From: Helianthus annuus
Taxonomy: Eukaryota > Streptophyta > Magnoliopsida > Asterales > Asteraceae
Direction of reading: 5' to 3'
Assembly: GCF_002127325.2 (NCBI RefSeq)
Contig: NC_035435.2
Coordinates: forward strand, 128,689,893-128,753,892
Length of the DNA stretch: 64,000 nucleotides
Shown here: in pieces, positions 1 through 10,337 of the stretch
How the letters are laid out: every line of letters starts with the position of its first letter
Position numbering within the stretch: position 1 is the stretch's first letter
Notes under the pieces: model-generated
Seen by the model: the letters and a program-made list of their open reading frames with translations, nothing else
Told to the model about the DNA's origin: nothing
Database searches by the model: none
Position numbers and translations under genes: made by a program

Positions 1-165
1 TGACTCATAGTGAGGCACTGGTGGGAAATGATAGGAGACCCAGGGAAACCTGGGTTCAATCCTTGAGCCAAACGAGTTTACCGGTAATTTCACAGTCGTG
101 CCTACGGACGGGTGGGTTACCGAGTTTTCCCTTGAATTGGTGGTGGACTCTGGTGGCTGGTGGTG
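1..165 (+). repeat. tRNA-derived SINE, partial
   Basis: The stretch holds a pol III box B-like motif (GGTTCAATCC, near 52-61), followed by a body (taccggtaatttcacagtcg, then a gtttaccgagttttccc-like part) that matches, with changes, the body of the complete SINE at 43960-44230 on the other strand. The start is at or beyond the window edge and the 3' end is not clear because it runs into a tggtgg-rich simple sequence up to about 200. Homology to the second copy is seen directly; the name SINE follows from that copy's target duplication and A tail. Confidence 0.55.
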
Positions 166-855
166 GAAGCTGGTAGTTAGTGGCTGAAAGCTGGTAGCTG
201 ATAGCTGTAGCTTTTTAGATATATATGGTGTTTGACAGAGTAGCTAAAAATTTTAATAAAATATATAAAATGACCAAAATGCATATAACTAAAAATTTAA
301 AAAGTTTGTGCATTAAAAAGTTAATTATCTTTAGAGGTTAAAATAGTCATTTTTTTTTCCCAAAAAAACTTGTAGCTCCTTCTAAACGCTACTAGTAGGA
401 GCGTTCAAGCAAAAGATTCAAGCTCCAAAACTAAAAGATTCAAGCTCTTTCAATTAAGCAAGACTTTTTATTGAGTATGAGTTTTTTCTTAAAAGCTTAA
501 AAATAGAAGCTCTTCAGAGCTACATACCATACATAGAAAAACTTTTTAGCCATAATTTTTTAACCAAAGACAAGTAGTCGCTTTATCCTTCGACAATTTT
601 TTCCGAGGCTATTTTTTGCGTTGTTGAATTCCTTATCATTTCGCACTTTCCATATGTAACATTGCGAGTTAATTATTTTCAATAATTAATAATTCTTGTA
701 AGATTAACTTATTTGAAAAAAGTTACATTTTGAAAAACTGGTTTATTCCAAAAAAAAAAATGACAAAACAGGGATAGGCCAACAGCCTTACTTAACTTCA
801 GCCTGTTATATAAGAGTCCATGTGACATACGATAAAAACAACATCCACAATAAAG
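166..855. other. AT-rich spacer upstream of the MATE gene
   Basis: No gene is visible here. The first part is TGG-rich simple sequence running out of the SINE; the rest is AT-rich with long T and A runs (for example a run of A near 751-760). The last 60 bases hold the presumed core promoter of the MATE gene. Confidence 0.5.
807..814 (+). promoter_or_regulatory. TATA box of the MATE gene
   Basis: TATATAAG stands 42 bases before the ATG at 856. A plant start site lies about 30 bases after the TATA box, so the 5' leader would be only about 10-15 bases. This is inferred from spacing alone. Confidence 0.45.
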
Positions 856-3800
856 ATGTCGGAAACCACAACTCCATTGGTGGCCAAGGGGGGTGGCGGC
901 CGGTGGTGGAAGACGATACTAGATTGGGAAGAAGCTAAGAATCAGCTAGTGTTTTCTTTTCCTATGATTATAACTAATGCTTCTTATTATGCAATACCCT
1001 TAGCATCCGTCATGTTCGTTGGCCACCTCGGAGATGTTGAGCTCGCAGCCTCAAACCTTGCTAACTCTTGGGCCAACGTCACCGGTTTCTCCTTCATGGT
1101 TAGTTGTTGTTGTTCTCTCTCTCTCACACACACACACACAATCGGACAATATTTGCCTTAAATTCGTCAGGTGTCACATGGCTCAGAATGAATCATGAAT
1201 GGGATATACATGTGCTTTTACCCAATACAACACAATCAATTCAATTCATAGGTTGTTTTTTCGTTTTCACTTTTTACTTTTTACTTGATGTACCATGTAA
1301 TTGAGTCTAATTTAGGAACGGTATACGATTATTATTGATTATCTTAGTTTCATACATGATTATTGAATTGTGGGTATATATTATTGTTATATATGGTTAG
1401 AAATTATCCGTTAGAATACATGTTATCTGAAACTCTATCTGAGCACTTGAAAGCCGACTTGTAATATCAAATACTCAACTAATTTTAGTGATTTTGTAAC
1501 TTTACATATTTAATCAAGTTGCTAACAAGTTTAACATAATCCATATTTATTTCCTTGTAAATATATGTTGATATTTTCAGCTAATTTGATGTGGATAAAC
1601 AAGTTCACGTCATTAGACGGGCATCACCTATAACGATACCCATGTAAATTTTTACAACTATGCGCATACCAAGTCCCATGCCCCATTACCCAATCCCGAA
1701 TTTTTCGACTTTCAGATTTTCACATGAGATTATGTGTTTTTTTGCAACACTACTAGGAAAAGGCTTAATTTCTTATGAAAAAGTTTCGTCGGGAATTCAC
1801 ACACATTACCAACCAAATACCAAAACCCCTGAAAACCCTAATTTGGCAATAAATTACCGACAAAAAGGAAAGCCCTGATAAATGCTTGGGTCCAATGCAT
1901 TTACGACAAAATGTTTATTTTTTTACTTTTTTTTTTAAATTCCCTGGTAGATGCTTAGAAAACTTTTTCTACACATTTCCGACAAAATGGTTTAGAAGCA
2001 TGACAGTTTTTCCCACAAAATCATTTTAGTCGGAAATATGTCGCTAAGACTGGAAGGTATGGTGTGGGAAGGATGGGCCACCACGTCACCCGCCACGTAA
2101 GCGAGTGTGAGGATGGGCCTACATGGGATGGACCAACGGGGTGGGGGATGAGCCCCTTTATGTATATATATGCATGTATGTATAGGTGTATGTGAGAGGA
2201 GGAGGCACGGCTTGGGTGGCTGTGGGGAGCCGGTGAAGACGGGGACGGGCCAAGGGGGGCGGTGTTCCGGGACGGAGCCGGGGCTCGCCGGCCCTTGGCC
2301 GTGCTCCATACCGTCCAGTCTAATGTCCATTTCCTACACATCTCCAACAAATTTCGCGTAGGAAATGACCCAGTTTTCTAGTAGTGCAATCTAGTTTTCT
2401 AGTAGTGCAATCTATAGTCTAATTTCATCTAGTTTGATCCGTCATGTGAAGTTAGTAACTTAACTTTTTCATCAGATTGGGCTAAGTGGTGCCTTGGAAA
2501 CATTATGTGGGCAAGGATTTGGCGCAAAAGTTTACAGAATGTTAGGAGTATATCTTCAAGCATCTTGTTGGATTTCCATCTTCTTCTCCATCCTCATCTC
2601 AGTTGTTTGGTATTCCACTGAACCTATACTCATTTTACTTCACCAAGATCCTGAAATCGCGAAAATGGCCGCTCTCTACATCAAATATCTTATCCCTGGA
2701 CTATTCGCATTCGGGTTTATGCACAACATATTGAGATTTCTCCAAACACAATCGATCGTAAACCCTTTAATATGGTGTTCATTAGTCCCATTCATCGTCC
2801 ATCTCGCCTTTAATTATGTACTCGTGTATCACACGTCTTTGGGTTACATCGGCTCCCCTTTGGCTGTTTCGATTACGTTTTGTATCTCAGCACTTATGCT
2901 GGCAGGATATGTGCTTTTGAGTCAAAAGTTTAAGGAAACATGGCAAGGTTTTTCGATGGAGTCGTTTAATTATGTTCTTGTTGGTTTAAAACTCGCCCTT
3001 CCGTCTGCTGCTATGATTTGGTCAGTTAATAGTTCTTGAATTTTTTGATGTGCATGATCTATTGTTCATTTTAATTAAAGTTGACATATTGTTTTTTTGG
3101 TGTTTTGAAGCTTAGAGTATTGGGCTTTTGAAATACTTGTGCTTCTGGCTGGGATTTTGCCAAATTCTGAAATAACAACTTCTTTGATTGCAATGTGGTA
3201 AGAATATATCCGGATAGTTTTTGAGTTTGGTTATAGCATTAGGGTGTTAGTCGTGTTAGGTTGGCGGGTTGAAAACTTGAAGTGATAAACCCAAATACGG
3301 CTGGTATGTTTATCCATAAAATAATATCAACCTTAACTTGGACAAACTTCAAATCGTGTAATCCTTTTATCTAAAGGAGTCAAAGAATTGGTGGGTTATA
3401 AACGGGTAAAATGTGTGATTAATGGGTTGGTGGGTTGTAAATGGTCTAAACACGTCGTAAGCTGGTTGGCAGATTAACCTTATAAAATATATATATTTTA
3501 TTTTAATTATAAGTGGTATAATTAAATAGGTCAACCTGAACATGACTTGTTTAGTTAAACATGTTAAACAAGTCAACCCGAACATGGCCTATTTCTCGAA
3601 TGGGTTAAAAATAACAACTCAAACTTGTTTATTTCTGTATCGTATTTGTGACGTGTTAACTATATTGTACATGTCAAAAAAAGGTTTTGGAGTTAGGGGA
3701 CAATAGAATCAGTCTGTCCCCTGAGATAGAGGAAAGGTTTACCCTATCCAGATCATACCGATAGTTTATGTTCTATGAATGGGATTTTACTTGTTAGTTA

Positions 3801-4977
3801 GTTTGTTTGTTTGTAATGATAATCAGTTTTAAGGGGCACTTTGTTTTTGTCAGTGTAAATACACAAGCTATCAGCTACAATTTTATGTACGGGCTCAGTG
3901 CCGCTGCAAGGTTAGATGCAACGATCTTACTCCCTTCCAACTTTACGAAGCTGCTAATTTCGATTTTCAAACCCATCCCTGTTTAACAACATTCTTCAAT
4001 TAACAGCACACGCGTGTCAAATGAGCTGGGAGCTAGGAATATCGAAAGAGCTAAACACGCCATGACTGTGACTCTAAAGCTTTCTGTCGTAGTTGCACTT
4101 GTTATTGTTTCAGCTTTGGGCTTTGGTCATAATATTTGGGCTGGCCTTTTTAGCGACAGTCCTGTGATCATAAGCGAATACGCTTCTATGACGCCTCTCT
4201 TGGTATTCTCCATCATGGTTGATTCTATCCAAGGAGTCTTATCAGGTTCATTTTCATATAAATCTAAATATTACATGTGTCAAGATGGGCATGTTGGGGT
4301 TAAAAGTGGGTCACTTTTAGTACGGGCCGGCCCTGAAAATTCGTGTACCCTGTTCGAGCTCGAAAAAATGTGCCCTAGGCCTTAACAAAATTGGGTATTG
4401 GGCTCGCCAAAGGGTTAATAACACCATAAGAATAGTTTTGTAAAGGGGCCTATGTTGGTGTTTGTATGGGTGTACCCAATTAAAAAAATATTTTACATAT
4501 ACATGGGCTTTTTTCATATAAAACGTGCCCCTCGAAATATCGGGCCCTGGCCGGTGGTCCTCCCCGCCCACCCCCAGGGCCGGCCATGACTTTTAGTACG
4601 GGCCGGGCTGGCTAGGCCCGTTTGTTTTTTACATTCATATTTTTTGCAGGGGTGGCAAGGGGATGCGGTTGGCAACATCTGGCTGTGTACATCAACATAG
4701 GAACATTTTATCTTATTGGCATGCCGGTTGCACTTATCCTTACTTTTCTACTGAATCTATATGCAAAGGTGAAGTTTTCAATGCATAATGTACTAGAAAT
4801 CTGACTATGTTTGTGTTTTAATGTTATATTCTGCGGTTTGTATAGGGGTTGTGGATTGGCTTAATAACCGGTCTCTCGTGTCAAACGGGTGCCCTTCTAC
4901 TACTAGTGTATCTCAACAGGTGGACGCGAGTGGAACTCAATGGTGGCAATAATTTAGAAAACGTGATCCATGTTTGA
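856..4977 (+). CDS. MATE (DETOXIFICATION) efflux transporter
   Basis: Multidrug and toxic compound extrusion carrier, a 12-helix membrane antiporter that exports organic compounds or loads them into the vacuole using a cation gradient. Seven exons give one uninterrupted frame of 473 residues, the usual family length: 856-1098, 2476-3020, 3111-3197, 3854-3910, 4007-4245, 4650-4768, 4846-4977, all with GT/AG ends and matching phases. Family signs: a cytosolic N-terminus with WxxxxxWEEAKNQ, the [13 protein letters not shown] segment at the start of exon 2, [15 protein letters not shown] across exons 2-3, [15 protein letters not shown] across exons 4-5, and [12 protein letters not shown] across exons 5-6. 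Transposons sit in introns 1 and 5 and old gypsy-like repeat sequence in intron 3, but no exon is broken. The substrate cannot be told from sequence. It looks functional. The start was chosen because it is the first ATG after the TATA box and gives the normal N-terminus. Confidence 0.93.
1748..2386. mobile_element. Non-autonomous CACTA element in intron 1 of the MATE gene
   Basis: The left end reads CACTACTAGGAAAA and the right end TTTTCTAGTAGTG, an inverted pair of CACTA termini. They are flanked by the 3-base duplication CAA (1745-1747 and 2387-2389), as expected for the En/Spm superfamily. Short subterminal repeats of the type CCGACAAAA or CGACAAAA occur near both ends (near 1857, 1902 and 1979). 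The 639-base body has no transposase. The right tip is repeated once more just outside (2391-2406), which suggests an abortive excision or an older copy. Confidence 0.85.
4321..4588. mobile_element. hAT-type MITE with palindromic ends, intron 5 of the MATE gene
   Basis: The ends carry the near-palindrome GGGCCGGCCCTG, once at 4324 and once inverted near 4574. They are flanked by the 8-base direct repeat ACTTTTAG (4313-4320 and 4589-4596), the duplication length typical of hAT elements. The body has no coding capacity. Two relatives with the same kind of ends lie at 30908-31288 and 61257-62182. The outermost one or two bases of each end have drifted, so the exact limits may be off by a base. 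Confidence 0.7.
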
Positions 4978-5651
4978 CCGATTTCGTGTATCTAGTAAAA
5001 ACAAAAACATAGAGAGATTGTGTACGGACTCATCTTAATGGCATCTACCCGTTTAGTTAACTTTTGTTCTATATGGATTTGTTAGTTCTTATTCTTTTAC
5101 CTAGGTTAGCTTAATAAAAATGAATAATTAATGGGCCAGTTTGGGTTGAACAAAGGGTCAAGAGATATAAATTTGATTCCTGGTGTTCACATATCGTTAA
5201 ATGGATGCCAATAGGCAATAGTTAAGCAAGGTTAATTAGAATTTGGTTAGTGATAAAATTGGTACAAAAAAGATCAGTTGATGTGTTAAGTTATATATAA
5301 TCCCCAATGAAGCGTGCACCAATGATATTAAGTTGACTTTTAGATAGTCAAAGTAACTTGGCTAGGAGTGTGATAATGGAGAGCTTAAAACTCAAAGGTG
5401 AGTTCATACAAATCTTCAAAGTTTATAACTTTATATTGATGTTGATATACATGGTGAATTTAATATGGTTGTGTTATTATTTGCAAATATGTGTTTTTAT
5501 GGTAATTTGTTTAGGTTTGGGCATAGTAACGTATATCGTATATTCGTTGCAACTAGATGTAAATTCTGAAATCAAACCGACTGAAATATAACCAACATAT
5601 TCATAGTAGCATCTTGTTACAATGGCGTTTGATGTTTGAAGAACCATTATT
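4978..5651. other. Spacer after the MATE gene
   Basis: AT-rich sequence with the MATE 3' UTR at its start. An open frame near 5358-5591 has AT-driven composition and no recognisable protein features. I see no gene or clear repeat. Confidence 0.5.
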
Positions 5652-6226
5652 ATAAGGAATATTGGATTTTAATAATCTCTGTTATTCATCGTTGGCCGCC
5701 AACAGTTCCAACTACAAAAATAATAACTGCCAGTCTCAACTATTAACATATTGGCCTCCAATGGACCATGACTGATAGAACCCTAACACTGTTAGTCTCC
5801 GGTCGCCGGAAAAACATTTTTGGCCGGAAAACTCAACCTTTTCGTCCTAAACCTCTTTTTAACCTTATTACGGATTTTTAAGAACCATTTTCTAGTAAAA
5901 ACCTCAATTATTAAGGTCGCTGGAAAACTATTTTTTTGTCGGAAAACTTCTTTTTGCCCGAAAAACTCAACTTTTTGGCCGGAAAACTCAACCTTTTCGA
6001 CCCAAATCTCTTTATAACCTTATATCGGACTTTTAGGAAACTTTTTCCGGCCAAAAACGTTTTTTCCTACGACCGGGGACTAACAACGTTAGGGTTCTGT
6101 TAGTCAGGGTCCATTAGAGGCCAATATGCTAATATTTGGGACTGTCATTGGTTATTTTTGAAGTTGAGACTGTTGACGACCAACGACGAATAGTTTGGAT
6201 TATTAAAATCCAATATTCCTTATTAT
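5652..6226. mobile_element. Foldback element with about 190-base inverted arms
   Basis: The left arm (about 5652-5845, starting ataaggaatattgg) and the right arm (about 6030-6226, ending ccaatattccttat) are reverse complements with scattered mismatches over nearly their whole length. The 180-base centre is built of repeated ccggaaaactcaacctttt-like units and is itself partly palindromic. No coding capacity. The flanks are AT-rich, and I could not fix a target duplication, so the superfamily (MULE-like foldback or other) is open. Confidence 0.75.
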
Positions 6227-6957
6227 AATAACTTTTTATGCACTGTATCTAATACATAAAGGTGTTTTGTTGTTACATAGTAGCAAAAACAACAACAATA
6301 CCTCATAAAACCATCCTCCTGGATCGTATGAGTATATTGACGTTTCCATTGATTCTATTCTATTGATGTTAAATGGGCCTCCCCACATATCAAGATACTG
6401 AGGGGAGGCGGGGCGGTCTGTGATGGACCTCCCACCATGCGTGGAAAGATAACGCATACCGCCGCCACTCCTTCTATCACTCGTTAAAAAACTAACTCGT
6501 TGAAACCATAACGCGTGAAAAGATTGTTTGATGAAAAATGCAATTCGGATTGTTTTGTCGTTTTGCAATTGAATTAATACCAAGTTTGATGAAAAGTGCA
6601 ATTCAGGTCCCTCAACTTTTGTTAGCTATTTTTAAATAGCTTTCCTTTAATTGCAATTCAGGTCCCTCATCTTTATATAAATTTTAATTGTCCATCTCGA
6701 CGAACCGTTTAAGTCGGTTGTAATTCAACAAAAGCGCGAGATTTGCGAAAGGTGGGGTTGGGAGATGCCACCCGTTTAGTTTTTTTTTCCAATGTTTAGT
6801 TGTTTTTTTATTTTGCTATGTAATTTATTTTTTAATTTTAATGAAATTTATAATTTAGTGTTTTATTGTTAATTTCTAATTTTAAAATAAAAATTAAAAA
6901 AATTTGGGAGTGATGGAATTCTATCACTAGTCACCACCTCCACTACATTTCTATCAC
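6227..6957. other. Spacer with repeat remnants before the Athila LTR
   Basis: No gene seen. The part near 6560-6720 has the wording aattcaggtccctca repeated twice, and 6905-6957 holds gggagtgatggaattc followed by an inverted-type gaattc/atcac stretch that looks like a MITE end, but no pair of ends with a target duplication could be defined. Confidence 0.4.
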
Positions 6958-8559
6958 TGATGTACTGAAAAGTACATATGTTTATAGTGTATATTTTGGT
7001 CAGTTTTCAGTCGTTTAGAGTCTAGTTTAGGTTAGAACTTCGATACTGCTGACGTTAAGCTTTGATTTCAGGTCCCGTAGCTTAAAGTGATGAAAAACGA
7101 GTAAAACCGAGCAGTTTGGAAGAAAACCGGGATTCGTACGCGCGTCGAAGAAGCTGGAACTCGAAGTTGAATAAAAAAATAATAAAATCAGGCAAGGAGG
7201 CGCCGCGTGACGCGACACCCCCTTGGCGTCACGCGAGGGCCTTGATTTTCCGGGAAAATGTGTTCCAAGCTAGGGTTTTGAAGGGATGATTTTCCAAGAA
7301 ACTTAACACAACTCTAATTACGAATCAAGAAACCCTAGGGCGAATTTTGAAGGTGATTTTGAGTATTTTGGGGTGCTTTAGCTTGCGGGAATCATTCGGT
7401 TGAAGCTTGGATCGTGAAAGTGAAGATTGTTCGGGTTTTATCTCCCGGTGTTCTTTAATTTCGTGTTTTCAATACTTTCCGATGAATTCTTGTTTTGAAC
7501 CTAGTTTGTTTATTTTCGACATCATGTTTCTTGGCTAAACCCTAAATATTACCTAGACAAGATGATAGTTTAATTTATGTTTGGATCTTTTAACGGTTTT
7601 TATTGATTGATTATGGATTGACTTCTGAAAGTAAAGTGTTCTAGATTTTCTGATTTGGTGCGTGTGCGTATTTATTTTTGATTGTGGATTGTTTACTGTT
7701 TGACATAGATTTTGGTGGATGTCTTTAACATAATAGGTCTGTGTTGATTATTTGCATCCTTGCGGGTTCGGGTGATCTTTGGGTAAATCGGCCGATAGCC
7801 TTAGGAACAGTAATTAAAATACAATTAGAAATAAATATTCTGCTTAACTTGTCGCTGAGAGGCTCGAGTTAGTTATTAGGTCTCGGTGCAGTATATAGCT
7901 AAATTAGATTTTGAGAGAAGTCGACTTTAGTTCCCTAATTGCATTTGTGTCTAGTAAACCAAGTCAGAACCTAGAATTGCCTTAGATTGTCGCGCTGAGA
8001 GGTAGATAGTCGTATTAGGGCACTTTTAGAATCGTTAGAGGACTGAGAGGAAATCTAACAGTCGCTATTCATAACAGCCTTGTAGGGTTTCCTAGGTTTC
8101 TTCCTAAGAAGGGTCGGGAAGTCTTAGCATTGAAATACCTTAAGGTTTAGTATTTCACGATCCCGGCTCCATACAACAATAAAACCGTTAGAAATCCATT
8201 CATAGTTAAACTGGATTCAAGTCTAGGTAGTCCTTAATCTCATCTGAATTAAAACCCTAGTCTTCGTTCGTGTCTTAGTTTAATTTCATTTTAATTGCAA
8301 TTTTAGGATTTTAGTAAAAACCCCCCTTAAAACACAACAATTGTTTAATCGTGTCAGTGTCTAGTCTAAATAGAGTCGTTAACGTAATTCATTAGAGTCC
8401 TTGTGGGTTCGACATCCGGACTTACTTTTCTGTGCTAGAGTCGACCGGTTCACTTGCCGGTGAGTAGTTTAGTCAGGTTAGAGAGTCTGGATTTTTATTA
8501 CTTGAGTCTTAATTTAGGGTAATTTTAGTTTATTTAGTTGAACTACTTTTTCCACATCA
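6958..8559 (+). repeat. Athila 5' LTR
   Basis: About 1.6 kb ending in CCACATCA just before the primer binding site; the proposed start is TGATGTACTG at 6958. The size fits Athila LTRs. It contains a GC-rich block near 7200-7240 with the word GCGTCACGCG, repeated in the internal spacer of the same element. The right border is firm because of the PBS; the left border is a guess from the TG. Confidence 0.7.
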
Positions 8560-8565
8560 AGTTTT

Positions 8566-8583
8566 TGGTGCCGTTGCCGGGGA
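8566..8583 (+). other. Athila primer binding site
   Basis: The stretch tggtgccgttgccgggga, six bases after the LTR end, matches the well-known Athila/Tat primer site complementary to the 3' end of tRNA-Asp with one difference near its start. It fixes the LTR/internal border and the direction of the element. Confidence 0.8.
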
Positions 8584-8751
8584 CTCTTGGCAATTGCGTT
8601 AACTGCTTTGTTTGGATTTCAACTGATATCGTTACGTGCTTTTTGTGTGTTTGTGAGTCGTAGGAGTCCAAGTAATTTTAGTGTCTTTTTTGTATTTCTT
8701 TGAGTCTTTTGTTGGAGTTGACTTACTTGTTTATTCTTGGTTTCGCAGTTC

Positions 8752-10337
8752 ATGCCCCACACGCGTTCGCAGGGACCAGTGAAGCCACCAATTGACAAGT
8801 CTTCCTTCTCCACACCAAACCCTCAGGTTCGAAAACCCCCAACTTCATCTTCAGCCCTTTCTGACTCTACACTTCCATCTAAACCACCGAACTACGACTT
8901 CACCCCGAAGTCATCACCCCATAATTCCCCACCACCCTCCCGTTACCCTAGTCCACCACCAGTTCACCAAATGGCCGAAAACCAAACTGTCCACCAGCGT
9001 TCCACCGCGGGTTTTACCGCAAACTCACCCATCACCCTTCTTGAAATCACCAATGATAAGTCTTGGCAAATTCCTTCATACATCATGACTGCCATTAACA
9101 ACTCTTGTCAGTTTCATGGTCGTGATGATGAGGACGCGCCAGCACATATCAACCGTCTCACCCGTCTGTGTAGCACCTTCGGCATCGAAGGTGTTAATCT
9201 TGATGCCCGCTATCTCCAAGTCTTCCCCTTTTCGCTTGCTGGCCGCGCAGCCACATGGCCCGACTCGCAGCCAGCAGGTACTTACACTACTTGGGCTGGA
9301 CTTAGAGATGCATTCCTTGCTAAGTATTTTCCACCTGCGAAGGCCTCTCGCCTTCGAGATCAGATCCATTCCTTCAGAATGGAGCCTGACGAACCTTATC
9401 ACTTAGCATGGGAGAGGTTTCAAACTTACTCTCGCGTTGCTCCCAACATGGACTGTCGGATTGGGCCTTAGTAGAAAAATTTTATAATGGTCTTACCCCT
9501 GAGTGCAAGGCCCGATTCGACACATCCGCAGGAGGCCACCTAATGGGAAAGAAAATTGTGGCTGACTGCAACGACCTCTTTGAGAGCTTCGCTCATGCTG
9601 ATATAGATCATAGTGCTACCGGCAGGAATTCCAATCCTGTGATTACTTCCTCATCTTCTCGAGGAGTGAACCAAGTCGTTTCAGACTCAAAGGTAATATC
9701 TCAGCTTGACTATATCACCAAAGAGTTGCTAGAAATTAAGAAGAATGTAGATAGATGCGAGGTTTGTAGAGGTGGACATGACACCATAAACTGCCCAACC
9801 CTTACCCTAGAGCAGGTCGAGTATATAGCAGGTCAAAATAGGGGTCCAACTAACCCATTCAACAATAGTAACTCTAATTGGCGTGCTAACAATTATTGCT
9901 CATCAGGAAACCCCCATGGTTTTTCATCAGGTCAATATCAAAGCAGGGGGGCAGGTTTTTATTAAGTGGGGGGTCGGGTCAAACAGGTCCATTTGCTAGT
10001 TCAGGTTCAGGTGGGCAGTTCAGAGGTGAGGGGTCAAACCAAGAGGTTCAACCTAAGAGTCAGGGGTCAGGTGGTAGTTTGTCTAGGATAGAGGACCTTC
10101 TTTCCCAATTATTGGTTAAGGATCAGGCTACCCAACGTACCTTAGAGGACCATGCTACGCTCCTAAAGAATAATCATTCAAGTTTCTTAGACCTTCAAAG
10201 GCAAGTAGGGGATATTGCACGCCAGTTGCAAGAACGACCTCCCGGTCAATTCTCGGGCAACACAAAGCCCAACCCATCTGGTTCTTTGAAGGCAATTTCG
10301 ACCCGTAGTGGTAGGACCTTAGGAGAGAATAGAGATA
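8752..10337 (+). pseudogene. Athila gag, frame broken
   Basis: Capsid-nucleocapsid polyprotein of the Athila element. The ATG at 8752 opens a proline/serine-rich N-terminal part, then the retrotransposon gag domain (wording such as FPFSLAGRAATW near 9220-9260 and LAWERFQT near 9405). The frame shifts at about 9425, continues to 9965 in a second frame with a C-x2-C-x4-H-x4-C zinc knuckle (CEVCRGGHDTINC, near 9757-9795), and shifts again near 9960 into a third frame with a glycine-rich part and a short coiled coil. It is therefore dead as it stands. A pyrimidine-rich stretch and CAG lie three bases before the ATG. Confidence 0.85.

Noticed and set aside
1992..2361. Three overlapping ORFs on both strands in MATE intron 1
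   Set aside because: They lie inside the GC-richer body of the CACTA element, have no family features, and contradict the splice sites of the MATE gene.
4014..4385. MATE exon 5 read through into intron 5 as a truncated protein
   Set aside because: The GT at 4246 and the AG before 4650 restore the family sequence in phase; the read-through part is hAT element DNA.
5358..5591. Small hydrophobic ORF downstream of the MATE gene
   Set aside because: AT-driven composition, no start context, no similarity I can recognise.
8792..9406. Overlapping ORFs on both strands within the Athila gag
   Set aside because: Shadows of the gag frame with no gag motifs.
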